A DNA stretch of 11,894 nt from Burkholderiales bacterium. Lineage in GTDB: Bacteria > Pseudomonadota > Gammaproteobacteria > Burkholderiales > SG8-41. The position numbers and the translations under genes are program-made. A model generated the notes under the pieces. It did no database searches. It worked only from the letters and a program-made list of their open reading frames with translations, and had not been told where the DNA came from. This document shows positions 1-6,609 of the stretch, one piece after another. Every line of letters starts with the position of its first letter. The first letter of the stretch is position 1. The stretch lies in assembly GCA_019746155.1 (NCBI GenBank), contig JAIESJ010000258.1:1-11894 (forward strand). The letters run 5' to 3'.

Positions 1-2
1 GG

Positions 3-1127
3 AAGCTGATCGCATTTGTCGATCCCTATGCCTACTTCGACCAGCAGCCCGACATGCAGAATCCGTTCGGCGGCTCCCAGGCCGGACAATCCACGCTCTA
101 CAACCTGTTCAAGACGTGGGGCGTGGACGTCACCCTGAACAAGGTGGTCGCCGATCTCACGTTTGCCAGCGGCGAAGGCCCGCGCCTGCTGCCGACGCTG
201 CTGTCGCTCAATGCCGAGGCGCTCAACCAGGAAGACGTCGTGACCAGCCAGGTCGGCACCATGCTGATCCCGTTCAGTGGTGTCTTTACTGGCAAGCCCG
301 CTGCAGGCCTGACGCAGACCGTGCTCGCGCACACCTCGAAGAATTCGATGCTGGTCGATCTCATCATCGCCACGCTCTCGGGCGAGCCTTCGACGCGCGG
401 CTTCGAGCCGTCCGGCAAGGAGCAGCCGCTGGCGATCCGGCTCACCGGCAAATTCAAGACCGCGTTTCCGCAGGGCAAGCCCGACGCCTTGCCGCAGCGG
501 GGCGAGCGCAAGCAGGGCGGGGAAGAGAAGAAGCCCGAAGCCGGGGCCGAACCGCAGCTCAGGGAATCCGCCGCCGAGAACTCGGTGGTGCTGGTCGCCG
601 ACGTCGACATGCTCACCGACAACGCCGCGGTCGACGTGCAGGAGGTCTTCGGCCAGCGGCTCGTCGTCCCGCGCAACGGCAACCTTGCCTTCGCGCAGGG
701 TCTGGTCGAACAGCTCTCGGGCGACCAGGCCCTGATCAGCCTGAGAAGCCGCGCCGCGTTCAGCCGGCCGCTGACCGTGATCCGGAAGATGGAGGCCGAG
801 GCCCAGCAAAGCTATCTCGGCAAAATCAAGGCGCTCGAGGACAGCCTGAACCAGACGCAGGAGAAACTCGCGGCGCTGCAAAAGTCGCGCGCCGGGGCGG
901 GCAGCACCATTCTTACTCCGGAGCAGCAGGCTGAAATCGAGAATTTCCGCAAGAAGACGGTGGAAACCCGCAAGGACCTCAAGGAGCTCAGAAAGAACCT
1001 GCGCGTCGAAACCGATACGCTCGAGTTCTGGACCAAGGTCGTCAATATCGGTCTGGTGCCCTTGCTGGTTGCGCTGCTGGGCCTTGCCCTGGCACTGATC
1101 AAACGGCGAAAGGTGAGGGCGCGATGA
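3..1127 (+). CDS. GldG-like ABC transporter auxiliary protein, 5'-partial
   Basis: The reading frame is already open at base 3 and reads KLIAFVDPYAYFDQQ before the first internal ATG at 54, so the start lies left of the window; 374 residues are visible. The protein matches the pattern of the GldG / 'ABC-type uncharacterised transport system, auxiliary component' family: an extracytoplasmic alpha/beta domain, then a charged coiled-coil stretch (from EAEAQQSYLGKIKALEDSL to KELRKNLRVETDTLEFW), then one C-terminal membrane helix (VVNIGLVPLLVALLGLALAL) and a basic tail KRRKVRAR. Family members work with an ABC ATPase and permease, in Bacteroidetes for gliding, in Proteobacteria with unknown cargo. 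The stop overlaps the next gene's start (ATGA), so the two are translationally coupled. A run of E/K/P-rich low complexity around 500-560 looks like a surface linker. Family call is from pattern memory; the transported substrate cannot be told. Confidence 0.75.
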   Translation, partial: KLIAFVDPYAYFDQQPDMQNPFGGSQAGQSTLYNLFKTWGVDVTLNKVVADLTFASGEGPRLLPTLLSLNAEALNQEDVVTSQVGTMLIPFSGVFTGKPAAGLTQTVLAHTSKNSMLVDLIIATLSGEPSTRGFEPSGKEQPLAIRLTGKFKTAFPQGKPDALPQRGERKQGGEEKKPEAGAEPQLRESAAENSVVLVADVDMLTDNAAVDVQEVFGQRLVVPRNGNLAFAQGLVEQLSGDQALISLRSRAAFSRPLTVIRKMEAEAQQSYLGKIKALEDSLNQTQEKLAALQKSRAGAGSTILTPEQQAEIENFRKKTVETRKDLKELRKNLRVETDTLEFWTKVVNIGLVPLLVALLGLALALIKRRKVRAR

Positions 1128-2248
1128 ACCGCAAACAGTTTCTGGTTCTGATCATTGCGCTGGCGGTGCTTGGAGGGGCGGGATTTGCGCTGTTCTGGCA
1201 GGACATCGCTGCGTATCGCGCAACCGGAGCAAAAATAGGCGCCAGGCTGCTGCCTGATCTCAAGGTAAGCGATGTGGCGCAGATTCGCCTCCAGGATGCC
1301 AGGTCGCAAACGACGCTGGTCCGAAAGGACGATGCCTGGCTGGTGCGGGAGCGCGGCGATTATCGCGCCAATGTCCAGGACATCGGCGATCTGCTGATCA
1401 AGCTGGTCGAGCTCAAGGTGACGCAGTCCGAAGCCGTGGGCGAGAGCCTGCTGCCCCGGCTTGATCTTGCCATGCCGGGGCAAGGCCAGGGCAGCGGCAC
1501 GCTCGTCGAGTTCAAGGATGCGGCGGGCAAAACGCTCGCCAGTCTGATGCTCGGAAAAACAGTCCTCAAAAAGGACCCGCTTAACCCCCTGCCCAGCGCG
1601 CAAAACGGCGTGCCGGCAGGACGCTATGTGCTGGCTGCCGGAACCAAGGGCAGCGTGATGGTGGTCTCGGACCCACTCAGCGGCGCTGAGGCCGAGCCCG
1701 GCAAGTGGCTCGCCAGGGATTTCTTCAAAGCCGACCGCATCAAGACGCTGGCCCTGGCCGGCGAGGGCGCCATGTCCTGGAAAATCACCCGCGATGTCGA
1801 ATATGGCCAGTGGAAATTCGCCTCCGGCGGCGACGAACTCGACGCGAGCGCCGCGGTCGGCGCCGTCAATGCGCTGGGCGGACTGAGTTTTAACGATGTC
1901 GCCATCGACCCCAGGCCGGACGACACGGAAAAGCCGGTCACGGTGACGGCGGAGACCTTCGACCACCTGACCTATACCGTGAAAATCGCCAGGAAAAAGA
2001 CCGGCGGCGACTATTACGTGAATTTTACCGTGAGCGGCGAGCCGCCCCGGCAGCGCGTGCCGGAGAAGGGCGAGAAGCCGGAAGAAAAGGAACGCCGCGA
2101 CAAGGAATTCGCCGAAACCCTCAAGAAGCTCGAAGAGCGCGTTGCGCGCGAGAAAGCGCTCGTTAAATGGACCTATGTGGTTTCAGCCAAGCAGCTTGCG
2201 CCGCTCGTGAAGGACCGTGCACAGCTCGCCGCGGCGCAGAAAAAATAA
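1124..2248 (+). CDS. DUF4340 domain-containing membrane-anchored protein
   Basis: A 374-residue protein beginning MNRKQFLVLIIALAVLGG: a short basic N-terminus and one membrane helix at about residues 5-25, with the rest predicted outside the cytoplasm. The body carries the DUF4340 style: repeated short beta motifs such as DVAQIRLQD, TTLVRKDDAWLVRE and SLMLGKTV, then a long charged helix near residues 310-345 (EKGEKPEEKERRDKEFAE...). DUF4340 proteins are regularly encoded directly after GldG-like genes and are thought to be accessory parts of the same ABC exporter; their biochemical role is unknown. The ATG overlaps the stop of the GldG-like gene by four bases, which supports both the start and a shared operon. 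It is the last gene of that operon: a gene-poor structured region follows. Confidence 0.8.
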   Translation: MNRKQFLVLIIALAVLGGAGFALFWQDIAAYRATGAKIGARLLPDLKVSDVAQIRLQDARSQTTLVRKDDAWLVRERGDYRANVQDIGDLLIKLVELKVTQSEAVGESLLPRLDLAMPGQGQGSGTLVEFKDAAGKTLASLMLGKTVLKKDPLNPLPSAQNGVPAGRYVLAAGTKGSVMVVSDPLSGAEAEPGKWLARDFFKADRIKTLALAGEGAMSWKITRDVEYGQWKFASGGDELDASAAVGAVNALGGLSFNDVAIDPRPDDTEKPVTVTAETFDHLTYTVKIARKKTGGDYYVNFTVSGEPPRQRVPEKGEKPEEKERRDKEFAETLKKLEERVAREKALVKWTYVVSAKQLAPLVKDRAQLAAAQKK

Positions 2249-2284
2249 CCGGCCGGGCAGGCATACCGGCGCGCGGTGATGGGC

Positions 2285-2312
2285 AAAAAAAAAGCGCAAC
2301 CGGGGTTGCGCT
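2285..2312 (-). terminator. Intrinsic terminator reading on the minus strand
   Basis: On the minus strand this reads as a 9-bp stem AGCGCAACC/GGTTGCGCT followed directly by nine T (the run of nine A at 2285-2293 on the plus strand, whose last A also closes the stem). That is the textbook shape of a rho-independent terminator. In the plus direction the hairpin is followed only by CTAAAT, so it would be weak for the GldG/DUF4340 operon. No minus-strand gene lies just upstream, so what it terminates is open; a minus-strand RNA from the hairpin region is one option. Confidence 0.6.
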
Positions 2313-2443
2313 CTAAATCCACTTGGAAGAGTGGATGGGGGAAGTTACGGAGAATCCGTCGTATCGCTCAATGCCTCAAAACAGTTGTGCGATGGCGCCA
2401 AGATACCATCAGCGCCCGCGGGCAAAGCCGCGAACAGCGGCCA

Positions 2444-2523
2444 AAAAACCGCCCATTTCGGCAATTACCGTCTTCCGGGGAGCGCTCCGTTGAAGACATT
2501 CCGCAGGCGGCCCGGCGGTTTTT
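2444..2523 (+). terminator. Possible plus-strand terminator with long branched stem
   Basis: A perfect 10-bp inverted repeat (AAAAACCGCC at 2444-2453, GGCGGTTTTT at 2514-2523) leaves a T-run at its 3' side. The 60-base interior folds further: GTCTTC/GAAGAC around a GGAGCGCTCC palindrome. This could end transcription from the DUF4340 operon or from a plus-strand RNA, but the loop is unusually large for a simple terminator. Confidence 0.3.
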
Positions 2524-2597
2524 GTATTGACTCCGGCCCCGGCGCATGAGTAAGGTAGCGCTCCGCTCCGGTTCCCGTCGTCAACCATTGTTCATTT

Positions 2598-2807
2598 ATG
2601 CACATGAAACTGAAACTCGACAAAGTAACGAAATCTCCGGTATTTCCGCCCGGCCATCAATGGCAGTTCGAGAAGCGCAAGGACGGCTATGAATCCGACG
2701 TAACCGCAATGGTGCGGCGCATGCTTGAAGACGAGGCGATACGCGAAGACCAGCGTGTCGCGTGGGAACGCTGGCGCAACGACAACAGCAGCCTCAAGAA
2801 GCCGTAA
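2598..2807 (+). CDS. Small hypothetical protein, charged, 69 aa
   Basis: I do not recognise this protein. It begins MHMKLKLDKVTKSPVFPPGHQWQFEKRKDGYESDVTAM... in two parts: a basic, aromatic N-terminal third and a highly charged, probably helical second half (MVRRMLEDEAIREDQRVAWERWRND). It has no membrane segment or signal peptide and no cysteine. Codon choice resembles the neighbouring genes. There is no clear Shine-Dalgarno before ATG 2598 or before the second ATG at 2604, which lowers confidence. In favour of a real gene, a terminator-like hairpin overlaps its stop codon. It stands alone between the structured region and the TctC gene. Confidence 0.5.
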   Translation: MHMKLKLDKVTKSPVFPPGHQWQFEKRKDGYESDVTAMVRRMLEDEAIREDQRVAWERWRNDNSSLKKP

Positions 2808-2817
2808 GGCGGCTTTT
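2799..2817 (+). terminator. Terminator-like hairpin overlapping the small gene's stop
   Basis: AAGCCG (2799-2804) pairs exactly with CGGCTT (2810-2815) around a five-base loop, followed by TTCC, so the T-run is short. The TAA stop at 2805-2807 lies in the loop. It suits the end of the short gene at 2598-2807. Confidence 0.45.
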
Positions 2818-2914
2818 CCGCCGGCGCCGATAAATCAGAAAACTCGCGAGGGTGATCAAAGACGCCGCCGACGTCAAGGCCGACTAGACGATCCTGTCAA
2901 CGATTAATATCTAT

Positions 2915-2920
2915 AGAGGA
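2915..2920 (+). promoter_or_regulatory. Ribosome binding site fixing a GTG start
   Basis: AGAGGA lies six bases before GTG 2927. No ATG in this frame lies in a suitable position, and starting at the GTG gives a complete signal peptide, so the GTG is taken as the start of the TctC-family gene. Confidence 0.65.
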
Positions 2921-2926
2921 TAACCA

Positions 2927-3901
2927 GTGAGAGCGCTCAAATTCATTGTTACTACTTTTGCACTCGGTGCACTATGCTGGATCACGGCCGCGGCAGCGCA
3001 ACAGTACCCGGCAAAACCAGTCCGCTTTGTCGTGCCCTTCGCCCCTGGCGGCAGCACTGATACTCTGGCGCGTACCCTCGGCGTGAAGCTCTCCGACTTT
3101 GTCGGCCAGCAGGTGGTGGTCGACAACCGGCCCGGCGCCAACGGCAACATCGGCATGGAAATCGTCGCGCGCGCGGCACCCGACGGCCATACCATCGTGC
3201 TCGGCTACATCGCTAATCTGGCGATCGGGCCCGGCCTGTACGAGAAGCTGCCTTTCGATCCGGTCAAAGACTACGCGCCGATCACGCAACTTGCTTCCTC
3301 GCCCAACGTGCTGGTCGCGCATCCCGCGGTGCCGGCCAGGAACTTCAAGGAGCTGATTGCGCTGGCGAAGGCCAAGCCGGGGCAAATCAATTTCGCCTCG
3401 GCGAGCGTTGCGAGCGTGGGTCATCTTACCGGCGAGCTGCTCAACAATCTTGCGGGCATCAAGATGGTGCACGTGCCGTACAAGGGCAGCGGCCAGGCGG
3501 TGACCGATCTTCTGGGCGGACACGTACAGCTGATGTTCAGCGGATTTTCGTCGACCTTGCCGCACATCAAAAGCGGGAAGCTGCGGCCGCTCGTTGTGAC
3601 CGGTGCTCAGCGTTCCCCGGCGTTGCCGGACGTGCCGACCATCGCCGAGTCCGGCTTTCCCGGCTTCGAGGCGACTGCATGGTACGGCGTGCTCGCGCCG
3701 GCGAAGACGCCGAAGCCCATCGTGACCCGGCTGCACGCAGAAATCGTGAAAGTGCTGCAGCTTCCCGACGTGAAGGAACGACTGGGCAACCTCGGTTTCG
3801 AGATCGTCGGCAGCACCCCTGAGCAGTTTGCCGCCTACATCAAATCCGAAATCAGCAAGTGGGAAAAAGTCGTCAAGACGTCAGGCGCCAAGCCGGAGTG
3901 A
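2927..3901 (+). CDS. TctC/Bug-family tripartite tricarboxylate transporter substrate-binding protein
   Basis: A periplasmic solute receptor of the Bug (TctC) family, 324 residues, the usual length. Residues 1-25 form a Sec signal peptide (MRALKF... then ITAAAAQQ), with likely cleavage near AAAA-QQ. Typical family marks follow: YPAKPVRFVVPFAPGGSTD (27-45), QVVVDNRPGANGNIG (62-76), ARAAPDGHTI (81-90), HVPYKGSGQAVTDLLGGHV (182-200), SGKLRPL (216-222), LPDVPTIAESG (233-243) and a C-terminal KWEKVVKTSG (311-320). Such proteins bind carboxylates or small amides and deliver them to TctAB permeases, but many are orphans. No TctA or TctB gene is in the window, so this one is an orphan here and its ligand is unknown. 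The gene is followed at once by decayed paralogues. Confidence 0.93.
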   Translation: MRALKFIVTTFALGALCWITAAAAQQYPAKPVRFVVPFAPGGSTDTLARTLGVKLSDFVGQQVVVDNRPGANGNIGMEIVARAAPDGHTIVLGYIANLAIGPGLYEKLPFDPVKDYAPITQLASSPNVLVAHPAVPARNFKELIALAKAKPGQINFASASVASVGHLTGELLNNLAGIKMVHVPYKGSGQAVTDLLGGHVQLMFSGFSSTLPHIKSGKLRPLVVTGAQRSPALPDVPTIAESGFPGFEATAWYGVLAPAKTPKPIVTRLHAEIVKVLQLPDVKERLGNLGFEIVGSTPEQFAAYIKSEISKWEKVVKTSGAKPE

Positions 3902-4317
3902 CACGGCATATCGTTTCGCGCCTTATTGGGCGGAAGCTCTCCGCAAATCCGGAACAGCAAGTGGTAGTGGAAAACCGCGCCGGTGCGGGCGGCAATCTCG
4001 GGGCAGAAGTCGCGACGAGGGCGGCGCCGGACGGTTACACGCTTTTCATGGCGACACCGTCCTGCGGGTAAGCTGCGCGCGCTCGCGGCGATAGGTGCGA
4101 AGCGCGCCACGGCGGCGCCGCACATCCCGACCCTGATCGAAGCCGGCGTTCCCGGGTACACGGTCACGTCGTGGTACGGCCTGCTCGCGCCCGCCGCGAC
4201 GCCGCAGGCCGTCGTCGGCCGTCTCAAGGCGAACTCGGCAAGGTCCTGCGCAGCCCCGACGTGAAAGTTGCGAAATGGGGCAAAGTGGTCGGGGAAGCCG
4301 GCATCAGCGCGGAATAG
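3902..4317 (+). pseudogene. Decayed TctC/Bug paralogue (two deletions plus frameshift)
   Basis: Directly after the intact TctC gene, the sequence reads as pieces of a second one. Around 3905-4060 one frame gives RKLSANPEQQVVVENRAGAG, then GGNLGAEVATRAAPDGYTLF, matching residues about 54-91 of the intact copy. Then at about 4066 the text jumps, in another frame, to GKLRALAAIGAKRA ... HIPTLIEAGVPGY ... SWYGLLAPAATPQAVVGRL, matching residues about 217-270; roughly 120 codons are lost. Near 4230 one base appears missing, after which ELGKVLRSPDVK continues in the third frame and jumps to KWGKVVGEAGISAE plus TAG, skipping about 26 more codons. The signal peptide and first 45 or so residues are also absent. 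It is a dead gene from a former tandem family. Confidence 0.8.
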
Positions 4318-4345
4318 CGCGATTTTATCGAGTTTTTCTTAATGG

Positions 4346-4747
4346 TCAGAGAACAGGGACGCCGGCGCGGCGGGCGGCAGCGCGCAAAACGGCGTCCTGC
4401 GCCGCCAGAGGCAGCCCGAACCGTTGGGCCAGCTCCAGATAAGCGGTATCGTAGACCGCAAGACCGGACTGCCGTGACATCTCGAGCAGCACACGCATCG
4501 GAACCGGCTCGCCATGCAGTACGACACCGAGCCGCTCAGCCCGGACCACGATGCCGTCCACCTCATGCGCACGCAACCGCTTGCGCTTCTCCAGAGACCA
4601 GAGCGAGTTCGCGAATTCCAGAGGCCAGAACGCCGGAGCGTGAAGCGATTCGCGCTCGGCGCGCACGGACATGCGCCGCGAATAAGCGGTTGCCTGGCTG
4701 TTCACGAACCAGGCGATTGCAACAGAGTTGTCCAGGACGAATGCCAT
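4346..4747 (-). CDS. vapC: VapC-type PIN-domain ribonuclease toxin
   Basis: A 133-residue PIN-domain protein, the usual VapC length. It begins MAFVLDNSVAIAWFV and carries the four acidic residues expected for the metal site: D6, E44 (in PLEFANSL), D100 (in YDTAYLELA) and D118 (in LAAQDAVLRAAA), ending ARRAGVPVL. VapC toxins are Mg2+-dependent RNases that cut tRNA or rRNA and are held in check by their antitoxin. The ATG overlaps the antitoxin's stop (TGATG), so the two are co-translated. All catalytic positions are intact, so the toxin is probably functional. The gene ends about 30 bases from the TctC pseudogene. Confidence 0.9.
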   Translation of the reverse strand: MAFVLDNSVAIAWFVNSQATAYSRRMSVRAERESLHAPAFWPLEFANSLWSLEKRKRLRAHEVDGIVVRAERLGVVLHGEPVPMRVLLEMSRQSGLAVYDTAYLELAQRFGLPLAAQDAVLRAAARRAGVPVL

Positions 4748-5004
4748 CAGTCGCGGCCTTCATCCCTCAGACGCCGCAGCGCGCGGTCGCTCAGCCGGCC
4801 GCCGCGCAGCCTGACGGTTTTACTGAATGCCCGAATCTCCTTCATCAGGGTGCTGCGGTCGATCCCTTCATCTTTTCCCGAGACCGCGACGATCCGGGCC
4901 ACGGCCTTCCCCCGCCTGGTGAGCGTGACGGGTTCGCCCGCCTCGACCTTCTCAACCAGCTCGGAGAGCCGGGACTTTGCCTCGTATATCCCGATGGATT
5001 CCAT
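4747..5004 (-). CDS. vapB: Phd/YefM-type antitoxin partner of VapC
   Basis: An 85-residue antitoxin beginning MESIGIYEAKSRLSELVEKVE, followed by GEPVTLTRRGKAVARIVAV: this is the Phd/YefM N-terminal DNA-binding fold, with a charged C-terminal half (RSTLMKEIRAFSKTVRLRGG...) expected to wrap the toxin. A longer frame from TTG 5016 exists, but GGAGG sits five bases before ATG 5004 and overlaps that TTG, so ATG 5004 is chosen. It precedes vapC with a one-base stop/start overlap. A perfect palindrome lies 22 bases upstream, as expected for an autoregulated toxin-antitoxin operon. Confidence 0.88.
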   Translation of the reverse strand: MESIGIYEAKSRLSELVEKVEAGEPVTLTRRGKAVARIVAVSGKDEGIDRSTLMKEIRAFSKTVRLRGGRLSDRALRRLRDEGRD

Positions 5005-5025
5005 GGGCGCCTCCAAATAACCTAC

Positions 5026-5054
5026 TATCTAGCTAGCTAGATGTTACCACACAA
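5026..5054 (-). promoter_or_regulatory. Toxin-antitoxin operator palindrome and possible promoter
   Basis: ATCTAGCTAGCTAGAT at 5027-5042 is a perfect 16-bp palindrome just before the antitoxin's ribosome binding site. On the minus strand, TTGTGT (5054-5049) and TAGATA (5031-5026) are 17 bases apart and could be a weak -35/-10 pair, with the palindrome covering the spacer and the -10. This is the usual layout for Phd-family autorepression. The palindrome is seen directly; the promoter is inference. Confidence 0.55.
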
Positions 5055-5150
5055 GGCTTGCTCGCGCCCGCGGGCGCGCTGAAGGAATTCCACGCCTTGC
5101 CGGGGGACAAGATCGAGAAATGGGGCAGTGAGCGCGCCGGAGCGTCTTGA
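5055..5150 (+). pseudogene. C-terminal scrap of another TctC/Bug gene
   Basis: One frame reads GLLAPAGALKEF, a short unrelated-looking piece, then DKIEKWGSERAGAS and TGA. The first part matches the GVLAPAK segment (residues 254-260) of the intact TctC protein and the second its C-terminal KWEKVVKTSGA. The part between is missing. GGCTTGCTCGCGCCCGC at 5055-5071 matches 4178-4194 in the other pseudogene at 16 of 17 bases, so the vapBC pair is bracketed by two copies of the same TctC segment. Confidence 0.6.
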
Positions 5151-5393
5151 TCCTGATGGGGAACTGGTGCGGATCAGCTCCGACACCACACGAACGAGAA
5201 CATGGGCGCGCAATCGGCAGACTCGGGCAGGAAAACCCCTGGCGCAAAGCCGCGCACGGCATGCGCTCGCGCTATTGACCGGGGCCGGCTAATGGGCGAC
5301 CCTTTTATGTGCGATATGCCCAGTCCGGCTACGACATATTATGGCGTAGCTCTCGTCAGCTCGGCGCCTTCACCGAAACACTACAGAAGCAAA
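5151..5393. other. Gap without an intact gene; probably decayed coding DNA
   Basis: No intact gene is visible. Two short plus-strand stretches look protein-like but have no start or continuation: GQENPWRKAAHGMRSRY ending in a stop near 5275, and YAQSGYDILWRSSRQLGAF near 5312-5370. They are in different frames and I cannot assign a family. An inverted repeat GCTACG/CGTAGC (5328-5333, 5345-5350) lies about 45 bases beyond the MFS stop, without a T-run, so it is a poor terminator. Confidence 0.35.
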
Positions 5394-6599
5394 TCACTCG
5401 GCCTTCCTCACTAAGGGCCGTGCGCTCCAGAGCGTCAAAGCGATCGAGGCCAACAGCACCGGAACGGCAACCAGATTCACGGTGGTCCATCCTGCCACGG
5501 CCAGGACGAAACCCGATCCAAGCGACGCCACAGCATTCGTGACGTAGACCACGAACGAGTTCAGTCCCTGCGCCCGTTGCTTTTCGGCTTCCGTGTAGGT
5601 CGTTGTAAGCAGGGCGGTACCACCATTAAACATGAAGCACCAGCCAATGCCAAAGCAAACAAGAGCGAACCAGAAGTGCATGTATGAGACCCCGTAAACA
5701 GCCGTCGCTATTCCAATGAGGTTGACGACCGCTCCGATCAGGATCACCGGGCGGATGCCGAGCTTGGCCATCAGGGGCCCGCTTATAAGCGCTGGAGCGT
5801 ACATCGCAACGAAGTGCCACTGCAACACCGATGCGCTGAGCCCGAGAGAAAAGCCGCAGATTTTCATTGCAAGCGGCGTGGCGTTCATGAGCAGCGTCAT
5901 GACTCCAAAGCCGATGGCGCAATTGATGGTCGCCACAAGAAAACCGGGAGAGGTGGATATTTCCCACATGGAACGCCTGGCCCCCACGCTCTCCGACGCT
6001 GCCTGGCCCGGTTCATCCAAGCTGAGCACCGATTGCACCGCCGCGAGAAGGCCGCAGATTGCGAATAGGGCGAAAAACGTGCCCAGGAATGGGATCAAGA
6101 CGATGTCGGCAGAACTGTTCGCCACAAAAGGTCCGATGAAGCCGCCAAGTATTCCTCCCGCAGTGACATAGGAAATCGCGCGAACGCGGAATTCCTTTGA
6201 TGGAGACACGTCGGCCGCGGCGAAGCGGTAGTACTGGTTGAAAGCAGTAAACAGCCCAAGAATGAAAGCTCCCCCCACAAATAGGGGAAAGTTGCCCAGA
6301 TATACGGCGGCGGCGGCGACGCAACTGCCGATGGCCCCTATCGCCGAGCCCAGAATGAAGGCGCGCCGCCTGCCGAGCCTAAGCATGAGCGTCGAGACAG
6401 AATAGACCATGACCGCGGCTCCGATCACGGTGGCCGTCACCGGAAGAGTTGCCAAACGGTCAGGTGCCAGCATCGCCCCGACAAGACTCGACACCGCAGT
6501 CAGGAGCGAGATGACGCTCCCGCTCAACCCTTGTCCCATGGCGAGTATCAGCAGATCGAGACGGGTTCTGCTCCTGTAATCGGACGTGGACGTAGTCAT
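5394..6599 (-). CDS. MFS transporter, probable exporter of the isonitrile-type operon
   Basis: A 401-residue protein with about twelve hydrophobic segments, the usual major facilitator size. A motif-A-like loop RLGRRRAF (residues 74-81) follows the second membrane helix, and a glycine-rich SYVTAGGILGGFIGP (143-157) fits the fifth helix, the motif-C region typical of exporters. A charged central loop at about 193-212 (LDEPGQAASESVGARRS) separates the two halves. The frame is open further upstream, but ATG 6599 is chosen: GAGG lies five bases before it, the protein then starts just before the first helix, and the upstream extension would overlap the preceding gene in a different frame. It is the third gene of the operon, coupled to the previous stop, so its likely job is to move the product of the two enzymes out of the cell. 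Substrate unknown. Confidence 0.85.
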   Translation of the reverse strand: MTTSTSDYRSRTRLDLLILAMGQGLSGSVISLLTAVSSLVGAMLAPDRLATLPVTATVIGAAVMVYSVSTLMLRLGRRRAFILGSAIGAIGSCVAAAAVYLGNFPLFVGGAFILGLFTAFNQYYRFAAADVSPSKEFRVRAISYVTAGGILGGFIGPFVANSSADIVLIPFLGTFFALFAICGLLAAVQSVLSLDEPGQAASESVGARRSMWEISTSPGFLVATINCAIGFGVMTLLMNATPLAMKICGFSLGLSASVLQWHFVAMYAPALISGPLMAKLGIRPVILIGAVVNLIGIATAVYGVSYMHFWFALVCFGIGWCFMFNGGTALLTTTYTEAEKQRAQGLNSFVVYVTNAVASLGSGFVLAVAGWTTVNLVAVPVLLASIALTLWSARPLVRKAE

Positions 6600-6609
6600 C
6601 CTTACCTCA
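6597..6609 (-). promoter_or_regulatory. Coupling junction TGAGG-N5-ATG (second enzyme gene to MFS)
   Basis: On the minus strand the junction reads TGAGGTAAGGATG. The TGA stop of the upstream gene is part of the GAGG ribosome binding site for the MFS start, so ribosomes ending one gene can begin the next. Confidence 0.75.

Larger units (their letters stand above)
2249..2597. other. Non-coding, hairpin-dense intergenic region; possible structured RNA
   Basis: I see no convincing gene in this stretch. It contains many exact inverted repeats: 2293-2301 with 2304-2312 (AGCGCAACC/GGTTGCGCT), 2317-2323 with 2330-2336 (ATCCACT/AGTGGAT), 2347-2351 with 2355-2359 (ACGGA/TCCGT), 2391-2395 with 2406-2410 (GATGG/CCATC), 2427-2431 with 2437-2441 (GCCGC/GCGGC), and an outer 10-bp stem 2444-2453 with 2514-2523 (AAAAACCGCC/GGCGGTTTTT) that encloses 2470-2475 with 2492-2497 (GTCTTC/GAAGAC). 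Read on the minus strand the block ends in a strong intrinsic terminator; on the plus strand it ends in GGCGGTTTTT. It may be a small RNA, a long 3' UTR or a bidirectional terminator region. It matches no RNA family that I recognise. Confidence 0.5.

Noticed and set aside
98..682. Long open frame on the minus strand within the GldG-like gene
   Set aside because: It is antisense to a clearly coding gene; its composition (Ser/Arg/Pro-rich, no domain) is that of a GC-driven shadow.
812..1966. 384-codon minus-strand open frame across the GldG/DUF4340 junction
   Set aside because: It mirrors two convincing plus-strand genes that overlap by ATGA; no motif or ribosome binding site supports it.
2285..2525. 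6S RNA, 4.5S SRP RNA or RNase P RNA
   Set aside because: No long closing stem as in 6S, no SRP tetraloop signature and no RNase P conserved core could be found.
2276..2549. Two open frames of 72-84 codons in the structured gap
   Set aside because: They overlap each other in different frames, cross perfect hairpins, lack ribosome binding sites and have atypical Arg/Gln/Ser-rich products.
2972..3736. 254-codon minus-strand frame inside the TctC gene
   Set aside because: Antisense shadow of a certain TctC/Bug coding sequence.
4342..5040. Plus-strand frame across the toxin-antitoxin genes
   Set aside because: Antisense to VapC and its antitoxin, both with clear motifs and correct overlap.
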